The translations under genes were made by a program, and so were the position numbers. Positions 31,441-41,820 of a stretch of 60,624 nt of DNA are shown here, piece by piece (the first letter of the stretch is position 1; each line of letters begins with the position of its first letter). Below the pieces are notes generated by a model that did not search any database, was not told the DNA's origin, and was given only the letters and a program-made list of their open reading frames with translations. Origin of the DNA: Nemertoderma westbladi. Taxonomy: Eukaryota > Xenacoelomorpha > Nemertodermatida > Nemertodermatidae. Location of the stretch: the NCBI GenBank assembly GCA_032718475.1, contig JAUCBJ010007052.1, forward strand, positions 1 to 60,624. The letters run 5' to 3'.

Positions 31441-31747
31441 GAGGCATAGTCTATGCCTCAGTGAGTCATAGCCTATGCCTCAGTGAGGCATAGTCTATGC
31501 CTCAGTGAGGCATAGTATATGCCTCAGTGAGTCATAGACTATGCCTCAGTGAGGCATAGTCTATGCCTCAGTGCCTCAGTGAGGCATAGTCTATGCCTCA
31601 ATGCCTCAGTGAGGCATAGTCTATGCCTCAGTGAGGCATACTCTATGCCTCAGTGCCTCAGTGAGTCATAGTCTATGCCTCAGTGAGGCATAGTCTATGC
31701 CTCAGTGAGGCATAGTCTAGGCCTCAGTGCCTCAGTGAGGCATAGTC
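31441..31747. repeat. Palindromic satellite, left arm
   Basis: About 14 tandem or near-tandem units of GAGGCATAGTCTATGCCTC followed by AGT. Each unit is itself an inverted repeat (GAGGCATAG/CTATGCCTC), so the array can form a row of hairpins. The same unit forms the outer edge of the right arm at 54373-54510. Confidence 0.93.
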
Positions 31748-31990
31748 TGTATCAGGTCTTAAATGAGAGTCTTACAAATTCGAACGTCAACGAACAAATT
31801 CGAAGGTTACTGTTCCACCTTGGTGTAGTGGTTGCGTTGAATTCACATCTCCCGTATGTCATGGGTTTGATCCCTACATGAACCAGGGTAGTTTTCGTTT
31901 GGTTAGCAATAGGCCTAACGTTGCAAAATGCAGTATTATTGCCTAGTAACCAATTTATAGCTACCGTATGGTTTTCACTTTGAGACATTT
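31748..31990 (+). mobile_element. tRNA-like short repeat (SINE-like), left arm copy
   Basis: At 31818-31888 the sequence has box A TGGTGTAGTGG, box B GGTTTGATCCC, a 7-bp acceptor-like stem (CCTTGGT/ACCAGGG) and an anticodon arm (ACAT/ATGT around CTCCCGT, so CCC, a glycine-type anticodon). Four extra bases between the T arm and the acceptor show it is not a working tRNA. A diverged copy is on the opposite strand at 54130-54372. Confidence 0.7.
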
Positions 31991-32163
31991 CGCCCTCTAG
32001 CGGCAGACTGGGGAACTTCAGACTACTCTGTGACTCTGCAAAAGATATAGCCTATGCCGTAGTAGATGCCGATTGGGGGGGGGGGGGGGGGGTCAAATTA
32101 AGTAATAATATATCTAAATAAGCCTCAAACATCTTGCCTCATTGCTCGCCCCTTAGAACTCTT
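31991..32163 (+). repeat. Arm unit U, left copy 1 (first part)
   Basis: Begins with TCGCCCTCTAGCGGCAGAC and continues through a G17 run (~32076-32092) to CTTAGAACTCTTA, where a LINE fragment is inserted. The rest of the unit resumes at 32892. Inverted copies are at 53505-54130. Confidence 0.75.
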
Positions 32164-32891
32164 ACTACTACTACTAGGTCGAGCGAACTCGGACAGTTTA
32201 AATGAGATCCTTCCAGGCTTCCCGATTCTCCATAGTTGTCGAAATTTCGTTTCTCCCAAGTTCAGTATCCCTTTCAAGTTGATCTATATATGTTATGGAA
32301 GGTCGTCCACGACTACGCTTTCCATGAGTTGGTTGCCAGAGAAGTAGATCTGGTATGACCTCGTCTTTACTTCGCCAGCAGTGCCCACTGAATCTTAATC
32401 TGCGTTCACGGAGGGTGGTTGATACAGGTGGTATTGTACCATAAAGCTCGGCGTTTGTCATGTGTTGTCTCCAGCTGATGTTTAGGGCTGCCCTTAGTAG
32501 TCTTGTGTAGCAACCATCAATTCGTTGTTCAAGTGATTTAGTCAGTGTCCAGGTCTCACCCCCGTATAAAAATACACTTTCCACTGTGGCTCGAAAGAAC
32601 TTAGTCTTCAGGTGCCTGGAGAGATCTGATTTCCAGATGGTATCCATTTTTGATAGAGCTACCCAAGCCTTTGCTTTCCTAACTTCTATGTCCTTTTTGC
32701 TACTCTCTATCCATGATCCAAGGTACTGGATGTCATCGACCTTCCTTAGTTGATTATTATCAATGGTTGTCAAGTTTCCATCAACATTAAAGATCATGAA
32801 TTCGGTCTTGGTAGCATTTATATGCAATCCAACCTCCTTAGCAGCCCTCTCCACTTTATTTAGTAGAAGCTGTGCATCTGCTAGCGTATTA
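32164..32891 (-). pseudogene. LINE3: 5'-truncated non-LTR retrotransposon (RT C-terminus)
   Basis: Encodes the last ~230 residues of a LINE RT, almost identical to those of LINE1 at 46670-47370. It includes KTEFMIFNVDG, YLGSWIESSKKD, the GETWTLTKSLEQRIDG block and RSRGRPSITYIDQLERD. The 5' cut falls just after the RT active site, the usual result of incomplete reverse transcription. The 3' end carries a short TAG repeat (plus strand CTACTACTACTA). The flanks repeat TTAGAACTCTTA (left ~32152-32163, right ~32890-32901), a likely target-site duplication. The ORF to 32977 begins in flanking repeat DNA. Confidence 0.88.
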
Positions 32892-33160
32892 GAACTCTTA
32901 AGCAATATAAATAACTTCATAGTTTTGCGGATTGTAAATAACAAAGCTGGAGAAGATGTTAATTTTAAATAATACACCCTCTAGCGGTAGACAGGGGAAC
33001 TTCATACTACTCTATGGCTCCACAAAAGATATGGCCTATGCCGTAGTAGATGCCGATTGGGGGCTCAAAATTAAGTAATAATATATCTAAATAAGCCTCA
33101 AACATCTTGCCTCAAGGCTCGCCCCTTAGAACTCTTAAGCAATATAAGTTCATAGTTTTT
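32892..33160 (+). repeat. Arm unit U, end of copy 1 and complete copy 2
   Basis: Resumes at AGAACTCTTAAGCAATATAA after the LINE, then a second full unit starts at CACCCTCTAGCGG (~32985) and ends at AACTCTTAAGCAATATAAG. Confidence 0.75.
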
Positions 33161-34101
33161 AAGGAAAACTGGTAAATGAGATGTGTTAATTACGCATACC
33201 TCGCAGTCTTAAGTAATTAATTATATAGAAGGTTAGATCGTTTTGAGAATAGGACCATTGGAAAGAGCGCCCTCGATAACCTCAGTACAAAGAAAATTAA
33301 TACGGATTAACCGGATATAGCTTGTTATTATAAAACATAAATTATAATACAGTAGAACCATTAGGGTTGTAAATAAAAACAAATTAAATTGAAGATAAAC
33401 TGTATATATATAAACTTATGTATTAAAAGAGGGCCCTATTTAATTATACAGTATACTGAAAATGGTTAGCGATACCATAATTAGATTATCGATAGGGATG
33501 CGGCTTCCTTAAATGAGGCAATCCTGACGCAGCACAAAGAATTTTAAGAGGGGCCCCGATAAATTGCTCATTCATGCGTAACTGGTAACCTAGGCGATAG
33601 CTTGTCTTAAGTTTAGGCCCTTTGCTAACATTAACTCCAAAATAGTTACCAGTAGGGGAGCTGTATGCCCTAGGGCTAAATAAGGCTGCAAGTCTATGGT
33701 TAGATGCTTCCAAAAATGATCTCATTTAGTAGCGGTAAGTAATATAAAAACGAATTAATCTAAAAATAGAAATCATTGTGTAAAGTAAAAGTAATACAAT
33801 TTATTAATTTAAAATAAAGTACAAATGAATAATTAATTTAGAATTAAATACAAATAAATAAAGTAAAATAAAATACAAATAATTAATTAAATTAAATATA
33901 AATAAATAGGTATTAATAAATAAAAGAGCCGCGGTGTCTCTTATGACACCCTTTGCTCTGTGACAGTTGGACCCAACTGATGACCCATTGTGTGTCAGGG
34001 CGCTAATCAATAGGTACTAGCGGCAGACTATGGAACTGCAGACGGCTGGATATAGGTAAGACTAATTAGTAATCAGGGGCGGGGCGCTTGGATACAACTA
34101 T
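33161..34101. other. Left arm interior: AT-rich X unit and partial MITE
   Basis: No gene. 33161-33640 is unassigned, apart from short resemblance to other arm DNA. From ~33640 (AGTTACCAGTAGGGGAGCTGTAT) comes the X unit, with a long AT-rich tract of TAAATAAATA type, then GAGCCGCGGTGTC and a truncated MITE (~33950-34010). A second X start follows, up to the element D insertion site CTTGGATACAACTAT. Confidence 0.6.
34097..34101. repeat. Target-site duplication of element D (left copy)
   Basis: ACTAT, identical to 41227-41231. The unoccupied paralogous site in the right arm (~53410) has a single ACTAT when read on the minus strand. Confidence 0.95.
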
Positions 34102-34773
34102 TGTGGAGGCAATTTGGGTATTTGACCCTAATATTTATAAACGTAGATGCTAGGTGCAAGCAGTAAGTATAACGCAATCCCAGAAAATAATAATTGACAA
34201 TCAATAAGAAAGTAGGTAGGTTATAAGGAAAGTATAAGCAATCAATTAAACATTCTTCATTCATTAACATAGGGAGGCTCAAAGCCAAAACAATCATTAG
34301 TGCATTACAGCATCAGTTACATTTAGACATTAGTATATCAAACTGTAGGATCAACATGTAGGTAGCAGCAATACAACAAAAGTTAAATAGCAATTGATAT
34401 AAAGCAGTCGGTAACAAGAAGATATAAGCAACAATCAACTGATCAATTCAATCATTAAAGTGATTGGATCGGCAGGCGGTAAGCACAGTATCATTATTAC
34501 ATACAGACTTCAGTTGAGAGAGTTTATTGTATATAGTTATATGATGCAGCAGTGCAGTAGTACCGGTCTGCCGGTAAGGTACTGCAGTACCGGTACGGGT
34601 ATATGCACATGCAAAAACTACACATACAGAAGTAAGTAATACCGGTAACAATATTACAATTCAGGCACATGCAGACATAATGTTAGATCCTAACGTGGTG
34701 ATTTATTTTACGTACAGTAAATTCCCATAACCAAAACATTTAAATTAAAATGTACAGCAAAATTAGCTGCACA
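34102..34773 (-). repeat. 3' LTR of element D
   Basis: Starts TGTGGAGGC, ends GCTGCACA. Contains ACCGGT-centred palindromes (GTACCGGTCTGCCGGTA and AGTACCGGTACGGG). Differs from the 5' LTR at CACATACAG versus CACGTACAG. Confidence 0.97.
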
Positions 34774-34784
34774 CACCCCCACGT
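34774..34784 (-). promoter_or_regulatory. Polypurine tract of element D
   Basis: On the minus strand GTGGGGGTG directly abuts the 3' LTR. Confidence 0.7.
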
Positions 34785-34816
34785 TGCAACGGAACATTCT
34801 GTTGCAATGAACATTT

Positions 34817-37800
34817 TCAGTATCTTTTAGGAGGGTGAACTAGTCGACCATGAGATGTCTTATAAGGTTTGGTGCTAACTAGTTTGACATCTGTAATTGA
34901 TTTCGGAGTTTCAACCTTTTTCTTTAGAACAATTTTATTTGACGTAGAGGCAGAGGAGGAAGGTATGGGTGTGGACTTACTTGCTACACCCCCACGGTGA
35001 ACGATTCCATCATATATTATTTCATCGCAATGGTTGGCCTCGAGTGGAATAAGGAGATGGGCAGCTCTCTTAGTTAAGAAACCAGGAGAACCAGGTTTGG
35101 AGTTCTTGAGGATGATCGCAGCTCGTGATATCCCATCACGTCCTACTAATGGACGGACTACTCGGGCTAGAGACCATTGCCCACGAGGAACAGTTTCCTT
35201 AACGAGAACAAGGTCATTAACTGAAGGTTGATGAGATGGATTCATACATTGTTTATGACGCCATACACGAAGAGATGCGAGGTATCGTTGAGACCAGGCT
35301 TTCCAAAGAACTCGACTAGCCTGATCTCGTGACAGAAGGCTTCGACGAAGACCTCCGGACGTTGATGAAGCAGCAACATCCATTTGTTGATCTAGTGGTG
35401 GTGGACTCCCATAAAGGAAATGACTAGGTGTAAGAGCATCACAATCCTCAGGATCTGTTGAGGCAGCAGTAAGTGGGCGTAGGTTAAATACGGCTTCTGC
35501 TTCACACAATATAGTAGATAAATCCTCAAAAGTGAATACTTTATGGTGAAATGTTATACGAAGACACATTTTGACCAACTTTATTAGTCTTTCCCACCAA
35601 CCACCCCAATGAGGAGAACGGGCTGGAATTAGTTTCCAAGTGACAACATAATTGGGGAACTTCATAGTTGACAGTTTAAGGAAAACTTTGGCATTATCAG
35701 ATCGAAATTCGACATTAGTGAAAGGACGAACACGACGGGCCAAGAAGTTTCGAAGAGCAAGGTGAGTTGACTTGGTATCAGCAGTCTTCACAAGTTCCAA
35801 GTGGATGGCTCTGATCGATGCACAAGTGCATATGAGACATTGGGCTTTGGAACCATCTTTTGTAAATAGAGGGCCAAAGAAGTCTATGCCTGTGACGGTG
35901 AAGGGGACAAGAGGTTTACTCCTGAAGGGTTGTAAGGCAGACTCAGGTACATTATATGGCTGAGTCCGATATCGACGACATGGGCGGCATTCATGAACCA
36001 TCTTACGTATTATAGAACGACCATGTGGTACCCAGTACTGGGTCCTGACCTGTGCCAATGTGGCTTCAATACCTTGGTGCATAAGTCCGCAATGAAAGTG
36101 ACTAACAATAAGTTTAGTAAGATAACTACGGCGTGGTAAAATAGGAAGTGGGTGTTCACCAGTCCTTGGCTGCATTGCAAGCAAACCTTGGTGTATAATT
36201 GGCCGTAGGTTGCAAAGAGAAGAATGTCGTGGAATTGGAGAGTTTGGTTTGACTGTAAGATGTCGCATTTCCATTGGATAATGGACGTATTGCTCAACTT
36301 TGATTAGTTGACTAAGTGAGTTTTGAATTTCTTTAGTACTCAATGAACCAGTGAGTTTGTCAAAATGACGTGCATTATGGCAGAAACGAGATACCCATGC
36401 AAGAACTCTAACTGGTTTGTCTAGGAAGGAATAATCATTGATTCTTAGAAGATTCCATTCTGATATTGGATCTGGAACTTCTAATGTCAGTAGTTGAGGA
36501 GGTGGTGTTGGCTCAATTGGCCATGATGATTCAGGTTCATTTATGAATTCTGGACCATTTAGGTAGAGAGAATTAGACTGAAGGTTTATTAAACTACTCC
36601 CACGGGAAGGTACATCAGCGGGATTTAACTCTGAGGGTACATATCTCCATTGGTAGGTTTCAGTTATGTTATTTATTTCAGTCACCCTGTTTAATACAAA
36701 GACGTCTCGTTTAGATGGGCCTTTACGAATCCATCCAAGTGCACACATAGAGTCACTCCATAGTATTACACGCTTAGGGTTAATCAGGTTATTTATCTGA
36801 CAGTGATCTGAGAAACGAGCTCCAAAAAGAGTTGCTACTAATTCTTTACGTGGTATGGACAGCGTTTTCTTCAATGGAACAGCTCGAGCTTTGGCAAAGA
36901 ACAAAGTAGAGTAATTAAATGCAGGCTGTACAATATATGCCACAAATGCGTACGCTACGCTGGATGCATCACAGAATATATGTAAATGACATTCTTCTGA
37001 ATAGTTGACACATCGTGGAAAGTATATTCGAACTTTAGCACTAGCTATCCATGTAAGCCATTCCTGTTGGAGTTCAATTGGCAATGGTGTATCCCAACCT
37101 TTGCCGTATTTCCATGACTTCTGGAGTATTAATCGGGATTGTATTGTCCAAGGGCACAGAAGACCATTAGGATCATAGATCTGACCCTGCGATATCAGTA
37201 GTTCTCGACGAGTGAACAAAATTGGAATTGATACATTGGAAGTGTCTATATAAATCTCGTCAGTATCAATATTCCATGGAACTCCCAAAATCTTGGAAGG
37301 TTTTAAGACTTGACGAAGGTTCATACCAGCTAAACTAAAGATACTTATTGCTGATTGTAAAAACTCCATTGCTCTTTGTTTATTAGAATTACTATGTATC
37401 ACATCATCACAATATAGTGATTTTAAAAGCTCTACAACGAATGCTGGAGGAGCTGTTGCAGTAGCATGGAACTGCACGGTTGAATTAAGAAGGAATGAGC
37501 TAGATGATACTCCGAAAGGAGTTCTCTTGAACTGATATGAAACATTATTCCATATAAACTTTACCCATTTTCGATCGTCTGGGTGAAGTTCGATTTGGTG
37601 GTAGGCAGCTTCTATGTCAGCTACAACTACATGTTTATAAAGACGAAAACCTAGAAATACATCAACAAGTGATGCAAGAAGGTTCGGACCAGGATCTAGG
37701 CAGGAATTAAGACTGACTCCTGAAGTGTCTTTAGCAGATCCATTAAAAACCACACGATATTTATTGGATTTTTTCACTAAATGATTTGGAAGAAAAAAAC

Positions 37801-40222
37801 CAACGTTATAGGAAGTTGTCACAGGCTCAATTATGTCATCAGCAAGGAGCTTTAACATTTTGGATGTATAGACATCATTTTCCTCAGAGTTTAGTTTTGA
37901 AGTAAAATGCTTCTGTTGAGCAAAGATGCGATTGTAATTGGAAACAGGGCGTTGTAAACCCTTGAATGGTAACCGAACTCTATAATGAGGAGGACAATCC
38001 TCTGAGACTGTAGGAGTTGGATATGGAATATGGTCAACTTCATGTTTTCGTATACCAACAGTTTCCAGATCCCAAAGTTGGGTAATATCCAGAGGTTTAG
38101 TTAAAAAGAGTGAAGGTGATACTTCATTAGGTATACAAAGGGAAGGATTTCTATAGGGACCCAAAAGGACATGCCCGAAGAAGGTATCAATAAGTGAAGG
38201 ATTATGGGTATAATTGGTATCGCCAGTAACCTTCCATAGCTGGTCCGCTCCGATAATTATAGATATGGTTCTCTCACCTCCATCATAAATATCTGCCCAA
38301 TTTGAAAGGTGGGAAAGAAATGAAGGGAGAGGGTCAATACGCTCCTGGCGTATTACTGGACATAAGTCATTTGCTGTCCAAGCAAAAAACTCAATGGGTT
38401 CTTCATAAAACTGGCTGAATAAATTAAATGAAACATAATTTGATTCTTGTGTAGTCACGGTATTAGCAAATGACCCAGTAGACATTTGACGTGTATTATA
38501 TATTGGCAGGTTAAGGTCATTGGCAAGTTGACTTTTAATATACGTTCTTTTGGAGCCATCATCCATATAGACATAAATCTGATAACCACATGTGGAAGGG
38601 CTCATTGGTGAAGAAATGACAGATAAGGCCAACTTAACAAAGACAGAGTCATTTTGTTCTACTGCAGTAGGTTTAATTGGAGCAATTGGCATAGAAGTAT
38701 CATTTGGGGTAGTTACACTTCCAGGGACCCAAGGAGTTGCGGAAAGACTTGGTTTAAAAGTTTGCCCAGATGATGGCCGAGATGCTGCTGCAGGGTGGTT
38801 TTGTTTGGAAATGGAACCATTCCAATGTTTATCGGTACTGGTTAACTGATCTACAGGATGTTCAGTTGCAACCTTGGAAGGAGTTCCATATTTCTTGAAG
38901 CAAAGCAATGTGTTATGTCGTCTACCACATGCTGAGCAGCAACCTTTTGAATGACAGTCCTTAAGTTTATGAGGACCTAAACAGTTTGAACACATATTGG
39001 AATTGCGGCGAAAGGCAATACGTTGCTCAATTGACTTGCTTTGAAATGAAGGGCAATTTCGAAGTGTATGCATTTGAGTACAAAATGGACAAACAATATT
39101 TGTCCGATTTTCAACTACTGGAAGTGCAGATGTAGCTAGGGGTTTGGTCTTTGGCTTATATGGATAATTATCAACACCTTTAAAACTAGGTTTTGTAGGT
39201 TCTGATTTAGTTAAAGAAGCAGAAAATGCCAATGACTCTCTAGATTCCAATTCCTGCATAACAAATTCCAGTAAAAGATTGAGATTAAAGCGATCTGTTG
39301 AGTGGTTTCTATTCCACACAAGAACTACTTGCTCTGGTAACTTTTGCAATAACAAAGGTGCTAACAGTAATGACGTTAAATCCAGAGATTGTGCAGTAGC
39401 TGAAGTATTGGCTGGATCAGTTTCACTGTCCTTAATAGCCAGATTTGGGTCAATTTCAGCAGCCAGCTGACGAATTTCTCGTAATGACCCCTCAAATATA
39501 TTTATTGTTTTGCGAAACAATGGAATATTTCCCTCCTTAATTGGAGGGAGTTGACAAAGCTGATTAGCATATATGCCTATAAGTAAGTTAGGGTTGCCAT
39601 ACCGTCTTTGAAGTATCTTTATGGCAGACTGATAATTCGAAGAAGTGGCAGAAAGACCCGATAGGGCATCTAAGGCTTCACCACGTAGAGCATCTCTCAA
39701 ATATACAAATTTTTGTATATCACTAAGCCCTACACGGTTATGGATCAAGGCCTGGAATTGGTCCCAGAAAAATCGCCAATTCAGATATTCCCCACTGAAA
39801 TGAGGGACTGAAATTTTTGGCAGTCCACGAGTTGGATCACTAACATTATTGGATTCACTTGTGGTAGAAGATGCAGCATCCCCCAGACGATTGTCTGGCT
39901 GACGATCTAATCGTGACAGGACACGGTTAGCTTTAAATAAAACTTTATCCAATTCACGCTCATAATTTGCAGCTTTATTATCTGGGTCAGAATGGCCCAA
40001 ATCTATTAACTGCGATTGTAGGTTATTAAGACGTTGGACCTGACGTCCAGCTAGTTCAGTAATATAAGCTAAATCATCAGAATCTATACTAGATTCCTCA
40101 GCTGCGAAGAAATTCTTAAGTTGTGTTACTAAAGTTGTAGCAGTAGCACGTTCTGTACTGCGTTTCTGTTTTAAAATATCGATCTGAACGTCAATGGGTT
40201 CGGATTCATGATCAGAATTCAT
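34817..40222 (-). CDS. gag-pol: Element D gag-pol polyprotein
   Basis: 1801 residues from ATG at 40222, a single frame with no gag-pol shift. The N-terminal ~130 residues are helical. The capsid-like DUF1759 region is at ~137-300 (VPHFSGEYLNWRFFWDQF, QRRYGNPN). Knuckles at ~380-450 are CPFCTQMH, CSNCLGPHKLKDC and CSACGRRHNTLLC. The protease-like DUF1758 segment is near 555 with DDGSKRTYI, where DDGS stands in place of DSGS. RT has the YCDD active site near 939; RNase H shows FCDASS near 1084, WSDS and NPADVPSRG; integrase shows GIDFFGP near 1447, RSDNAKVF and WWERLI; and a DUF5641-like domain ends the protein. All steps of particle formation, reverse transcription and integration are covered. 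There is no ORF3. Confidence 0.96.
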   Translation of the reverse strand: MNSDHESEPIDVQIDILKQKRSTERATATTLVTQLKNFFAAEESSIDSDDLAYITELAGRQVQRLNNLQSQLIDLGHSDPDNKAANYERELDKVLFKANRVLSRLDRQPDNRLGDAASSTTSESNNVSDPTRGLPKISVPHFSGEYLNWRFFWDQFQALIHNRVGLSDIQKFVYLRDALRGEALDALSGLSATSSNYQSAIKILQRRYGNPNLLIGIYANQLCQLPPIKEGNIPLFRKTINIFEGSLREIRQLAAEIDPNLAIKDSETDPANTSATAQSLDLTSLLLAPLLLQKLPEQVVLVWNRNHSTDRFNLNLLLEFVMQELESRESLAFSASLTKSEPTKPSFKGVDNYPYKPKTKPLATSALPVVENRTNIVCPFCTQMHTLRNCPSFQSKSIEQRIAFRRNSNMCSNCLGPHKLKDCHSKGCCSACGRRHNTLLCFKKYGTPSKVATEHPVDQLTSTDKHWNGSISKQNHPAAASRPSSGQTFKPSLSATPWVPGSVTTPNDTSMPIAPIKPTAVEQNDSVFVKLALSVISSPMSPSTCGYQIYVYMDDGSKRTYIKSQLANDLNLPIYNTRQMSTGSFANTVTTQESNYVSFNLFSQFYEEPIEFFAWTANDLCPVIRQERIDPLPSFLSHLSNWADIYDGGERTISIIIGADQLWKVTGDTNYTHNPSLIDTFFGHVLLGPYRNPSLCIPNEVSPSLFLTKPLDITQLWDLETVGIRKHEVDHIPYPTPTVSEDCPPHYRVRLPFKGLQRPVSNYNRIFAQQKHFTSKLNSEENDVYTSKMLKLLADDIIEPVTTSYNVGFFLPNHLVKKSNKYRVVFNGSAKDTSGVSLNSCLDPGPNLLASLVDVFLGFRLYKHVVVADIEAAYHQIELHPDDRKWVKFIWNNVSYQFKRTPFGVSSSSFLLNSTVQFHATATAPPAFVVELLKSLYCDDVIHSNSNKQRAMEFLQSAISIFSLAGMNLRQVLKPSKILGVPWNIDTDEIYIDTSNVSIPILFTRRELLISQGQIYDPNGLLCPWTIQSRLILQKSWKYGKGWDTPLPIELQQEWLTWIASAKVRIYFPRCVNYSEECHLHIFCDASSVAYAFVAYIVQPAFNYSTLFFAKARAVPLKKTLSIPRKELVATLFGARFSDHCQINNLINPKRVILWSDSMCALGWIRKGPSKRDVFVLNRVTEINNITETYQWRYVPSELNPADVPSRGSSLINLQSNSLYLNGPEFINEPESSWPIEPTPPPQLLTLEVPDPISEWNLLRINDYSFLDKPVRVLAWVSRFCHNARHFDKLTGSLSTKEIQNSLSQLIKVEQYVHYPMEMRHLTVKPNSPIPRHSSLCNLRPIIHQGLLAMQPRTGEHPLPILPRRSYLTKLIVSHFHCGLMHQGIEATLAQVRTQYWVPHGRSIIRKMVHECRPCRRYRTQPYNVPESALQPFRSKPLVPFTVTGIDFFGPLFTKDGSKAQCLICTCASIRAIHLELVKTADTKSTHLALRNFLARRVRPFTNVEFRSDNAKVFLKLSTMKFPNYVVTWKLIPARSPHWGGWWERLIKLVKMCLRITFHHKVFTFEDLSTILCEAEAVFNLRPLTAASTDPEDCDALTPSHFLYGSPPPLDQQMDVAASSTSGGLRRSLLSRDQASRVLWKAWSQRYLASLRVWRHKQCMNPSHQPSVNDLVLVKETVPRGQWSLARVVRPLVGRDGISRAAIILKNSKPGSPGFLTKRAAHLLIPLEANHCDEIIYDGIVHRGGVASKSTPIPSSSASTSNKIVLKKKVETPKSITDVKLVSTKPYKTSHGRLVHPPKRY

Positions 40223-40554
40223 TGTATTTATATTACAGTATTACGTATTTACTGATTTTTGACAGCAACAATCACTAGACGAACTGTAAACTGACAGATT
40301 GACAACAAATTCAATATCATTAGCTGTAGTCTGGAAGTACAGTAATATCAACAGGAACACGCACCTTTGAATTTCCTTTTACAGTTTTATGTCGGTTTCT
40401 CTTTGAATGTAAGAATGAAGAAGCAACGAATTTGTAAACGTGGACTGTATAATTAAAAATTGTAGCCCGTGGTATGTAGGCCAGGGTCAGGGATGGCAAA
40501 AACCCTGGCCAGGGTAGAGTAGGCCGGGTATCCGGTTATCCGGTTCGAAGAAAA
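40223..40554 (-). other. 5' leader of element D
   Basis: About 330 bp between the gag ATG and the 5' LTR. Next to the LTR it reads, on the minus strand, TTTTCTTCGAACCGG, followed by short CCGGATA repeats. No standard TGG primer binding site is visible. Confidence 0.65.
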
Positions 40555-41226
40555 TGTGGAGGCAATTTGGGTATTTGACCCTAATATTTATAAACGTAGA
40601 TGCTAGGTGCAAGCAGTAAGTATAACGCAATCCCAGAAAATAATAATTGACAATCAATAAGAAAGTAGGTAGGTTATAAGGAAAGTATAAGCAATCAATT
40701 AAACATTCTTCATTCATTAACATAGGGAGGCTCAAAGCCAAAACAATCATTAGTGCATTACAGCATCAGTTACATTTAGACATTAGTATATCAAACTGTA
40801 GGATCAACATGTAGGTAGCAGCAATACAACAAAAGTTAAATAGCAATTGATATAAAGCAGTCGGTAACAAGAAGATATAAGCAACAATCAACTGATCAAT
40901 TCAATCATTAAAGTGATTGGATCGGCAGGCGGTAAGCACAGTATCATTATTACATACAGACTTCAGTTGAGAGAGTTTATTGTATATAGTTATATGATGC
41001 AGCAGTGCAGTAGTACCGGTCTGCCGGTAAGGTACTGCAGTACCGGTACGGGTATATGCACATGCAAAAACTACACGTACAGAAGTAAGTAATACCGGTA
41101 ACAATATTACAATTCAGGCACATGCAGACATAATGTTAGATCCTAACGTGGTGATTTATTTTACGTACAGTAAATTCCCATAACCAAAACATTTAAATTA
41201 AAATGTACAGCAAAATTAGCTGCACA
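40555..41226 (-). repeat. 5' LTR of element D
   Basis: 672 bp, partner of 34102-34773. Should carry the promoter, with transcription leftward. Confidence 0.97.
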
Positions 41227-41506
41227 ACTATTATTAATTGGCTGTTGCTTGGTTAAAGCTAATTGGGAGTCAAAGGTCAACGATAAAGCTGTCTGGAGTA
41301 ATTAGTTACCAGTAAGGGAGATGTATACCCTATGGCTAAGTATGGCTAAGAAATCAATGTATAAAGTAAAAGTAATACAATTAATTAATTTAAAATTAAA
41401 TATGAATAAATAAAGTAAAATAAAATATAGATAATTAATTAAAATTAAATATAAATAAATAGGTATTAATGAATAAAAGAGCCGCGGTGTCACTTATGAC
41501 ACCCTC
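41227..41506. repeat. Left arm X unit, resumed after element D
   Basis: Starts with the second ACTAT, then TATTAATTGGCTGTTGC, matching the minus strand of 53270-53415, followed by an AT-rich tract and GAGCCGCGGTGTCACTTATGAC. Non-coding. Confidence 0.75.
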
Positions 41507-41808
41507 TTGAGCCGGCTTTGTGACAGTTAGACATCACTGATGACCCATTGTGTGTCAGGGCGCTAATCAGTCTGATTAATTAGGATAATCAATTAAACCC
41601 TAATTAGGAGTCATATGACACCTATTAGGGTTTAATTGTACTAATTAATTGATGACATCTGTCAATTAGGGTCTAATTAGCCTAATTGGGAGGTGTCACC
41701 CAGACAGTCTGGCGCCAATGACACCCAATGACACCCATAGGGTAATAATTGGGTGTCATATGACACCCAATGGGTGTCAGTTAGGTCTAACTGTCACAGA
41801 GCCGCCCA
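41507..41808. mobile_element. MITE copy 1 (left arm)
   Basis: About 300 bp with inverted ends (GAGCCGGCTTTGTGACAGTTAGA / TCTAACTGTCACAGAGCCGC). It is rich in internal palindromes, notably GGGTGTCATATGACACCC, and AATTAGGGTT-type tracts. Related to 52819-53120, 51554-51800 and the partial copy near 33950. No ORF. Confidence 0.75.
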
Positions 41809-41820
41809 AGACCCTACTAC

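Larger units (their letters stand above)
34102..41226 (-). mobile_element. Element D: intact BEL/Pao LTR retrotransposon
   Basis: 7,125 bp, with 672-bp LTRs at 34102-34773 and 40555-41226 that differ at only one position I could find, and a perfect ACTAT duplication. One uninterrupted gag-pol ORF of 1801 codons fills it. Near-identical LTRs and the intact ORF indicate a very recent insertion that may be capable of movement. It is minus-strand and inserted into the left arm of the large inverted repeat. Confidence 0.97.

Noticed and set aside
31441-31747. CRISPR-like array of short regular repeats
   Set aside because: There are no unique spacers; units are head-to-tail palindromes in animal-type DNA.
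32076-32092. G17 run as a quadruplex element
   Set aside because: A homopolymer in one repeat copy, shortened to G5-6 in the others; more likely slippage.
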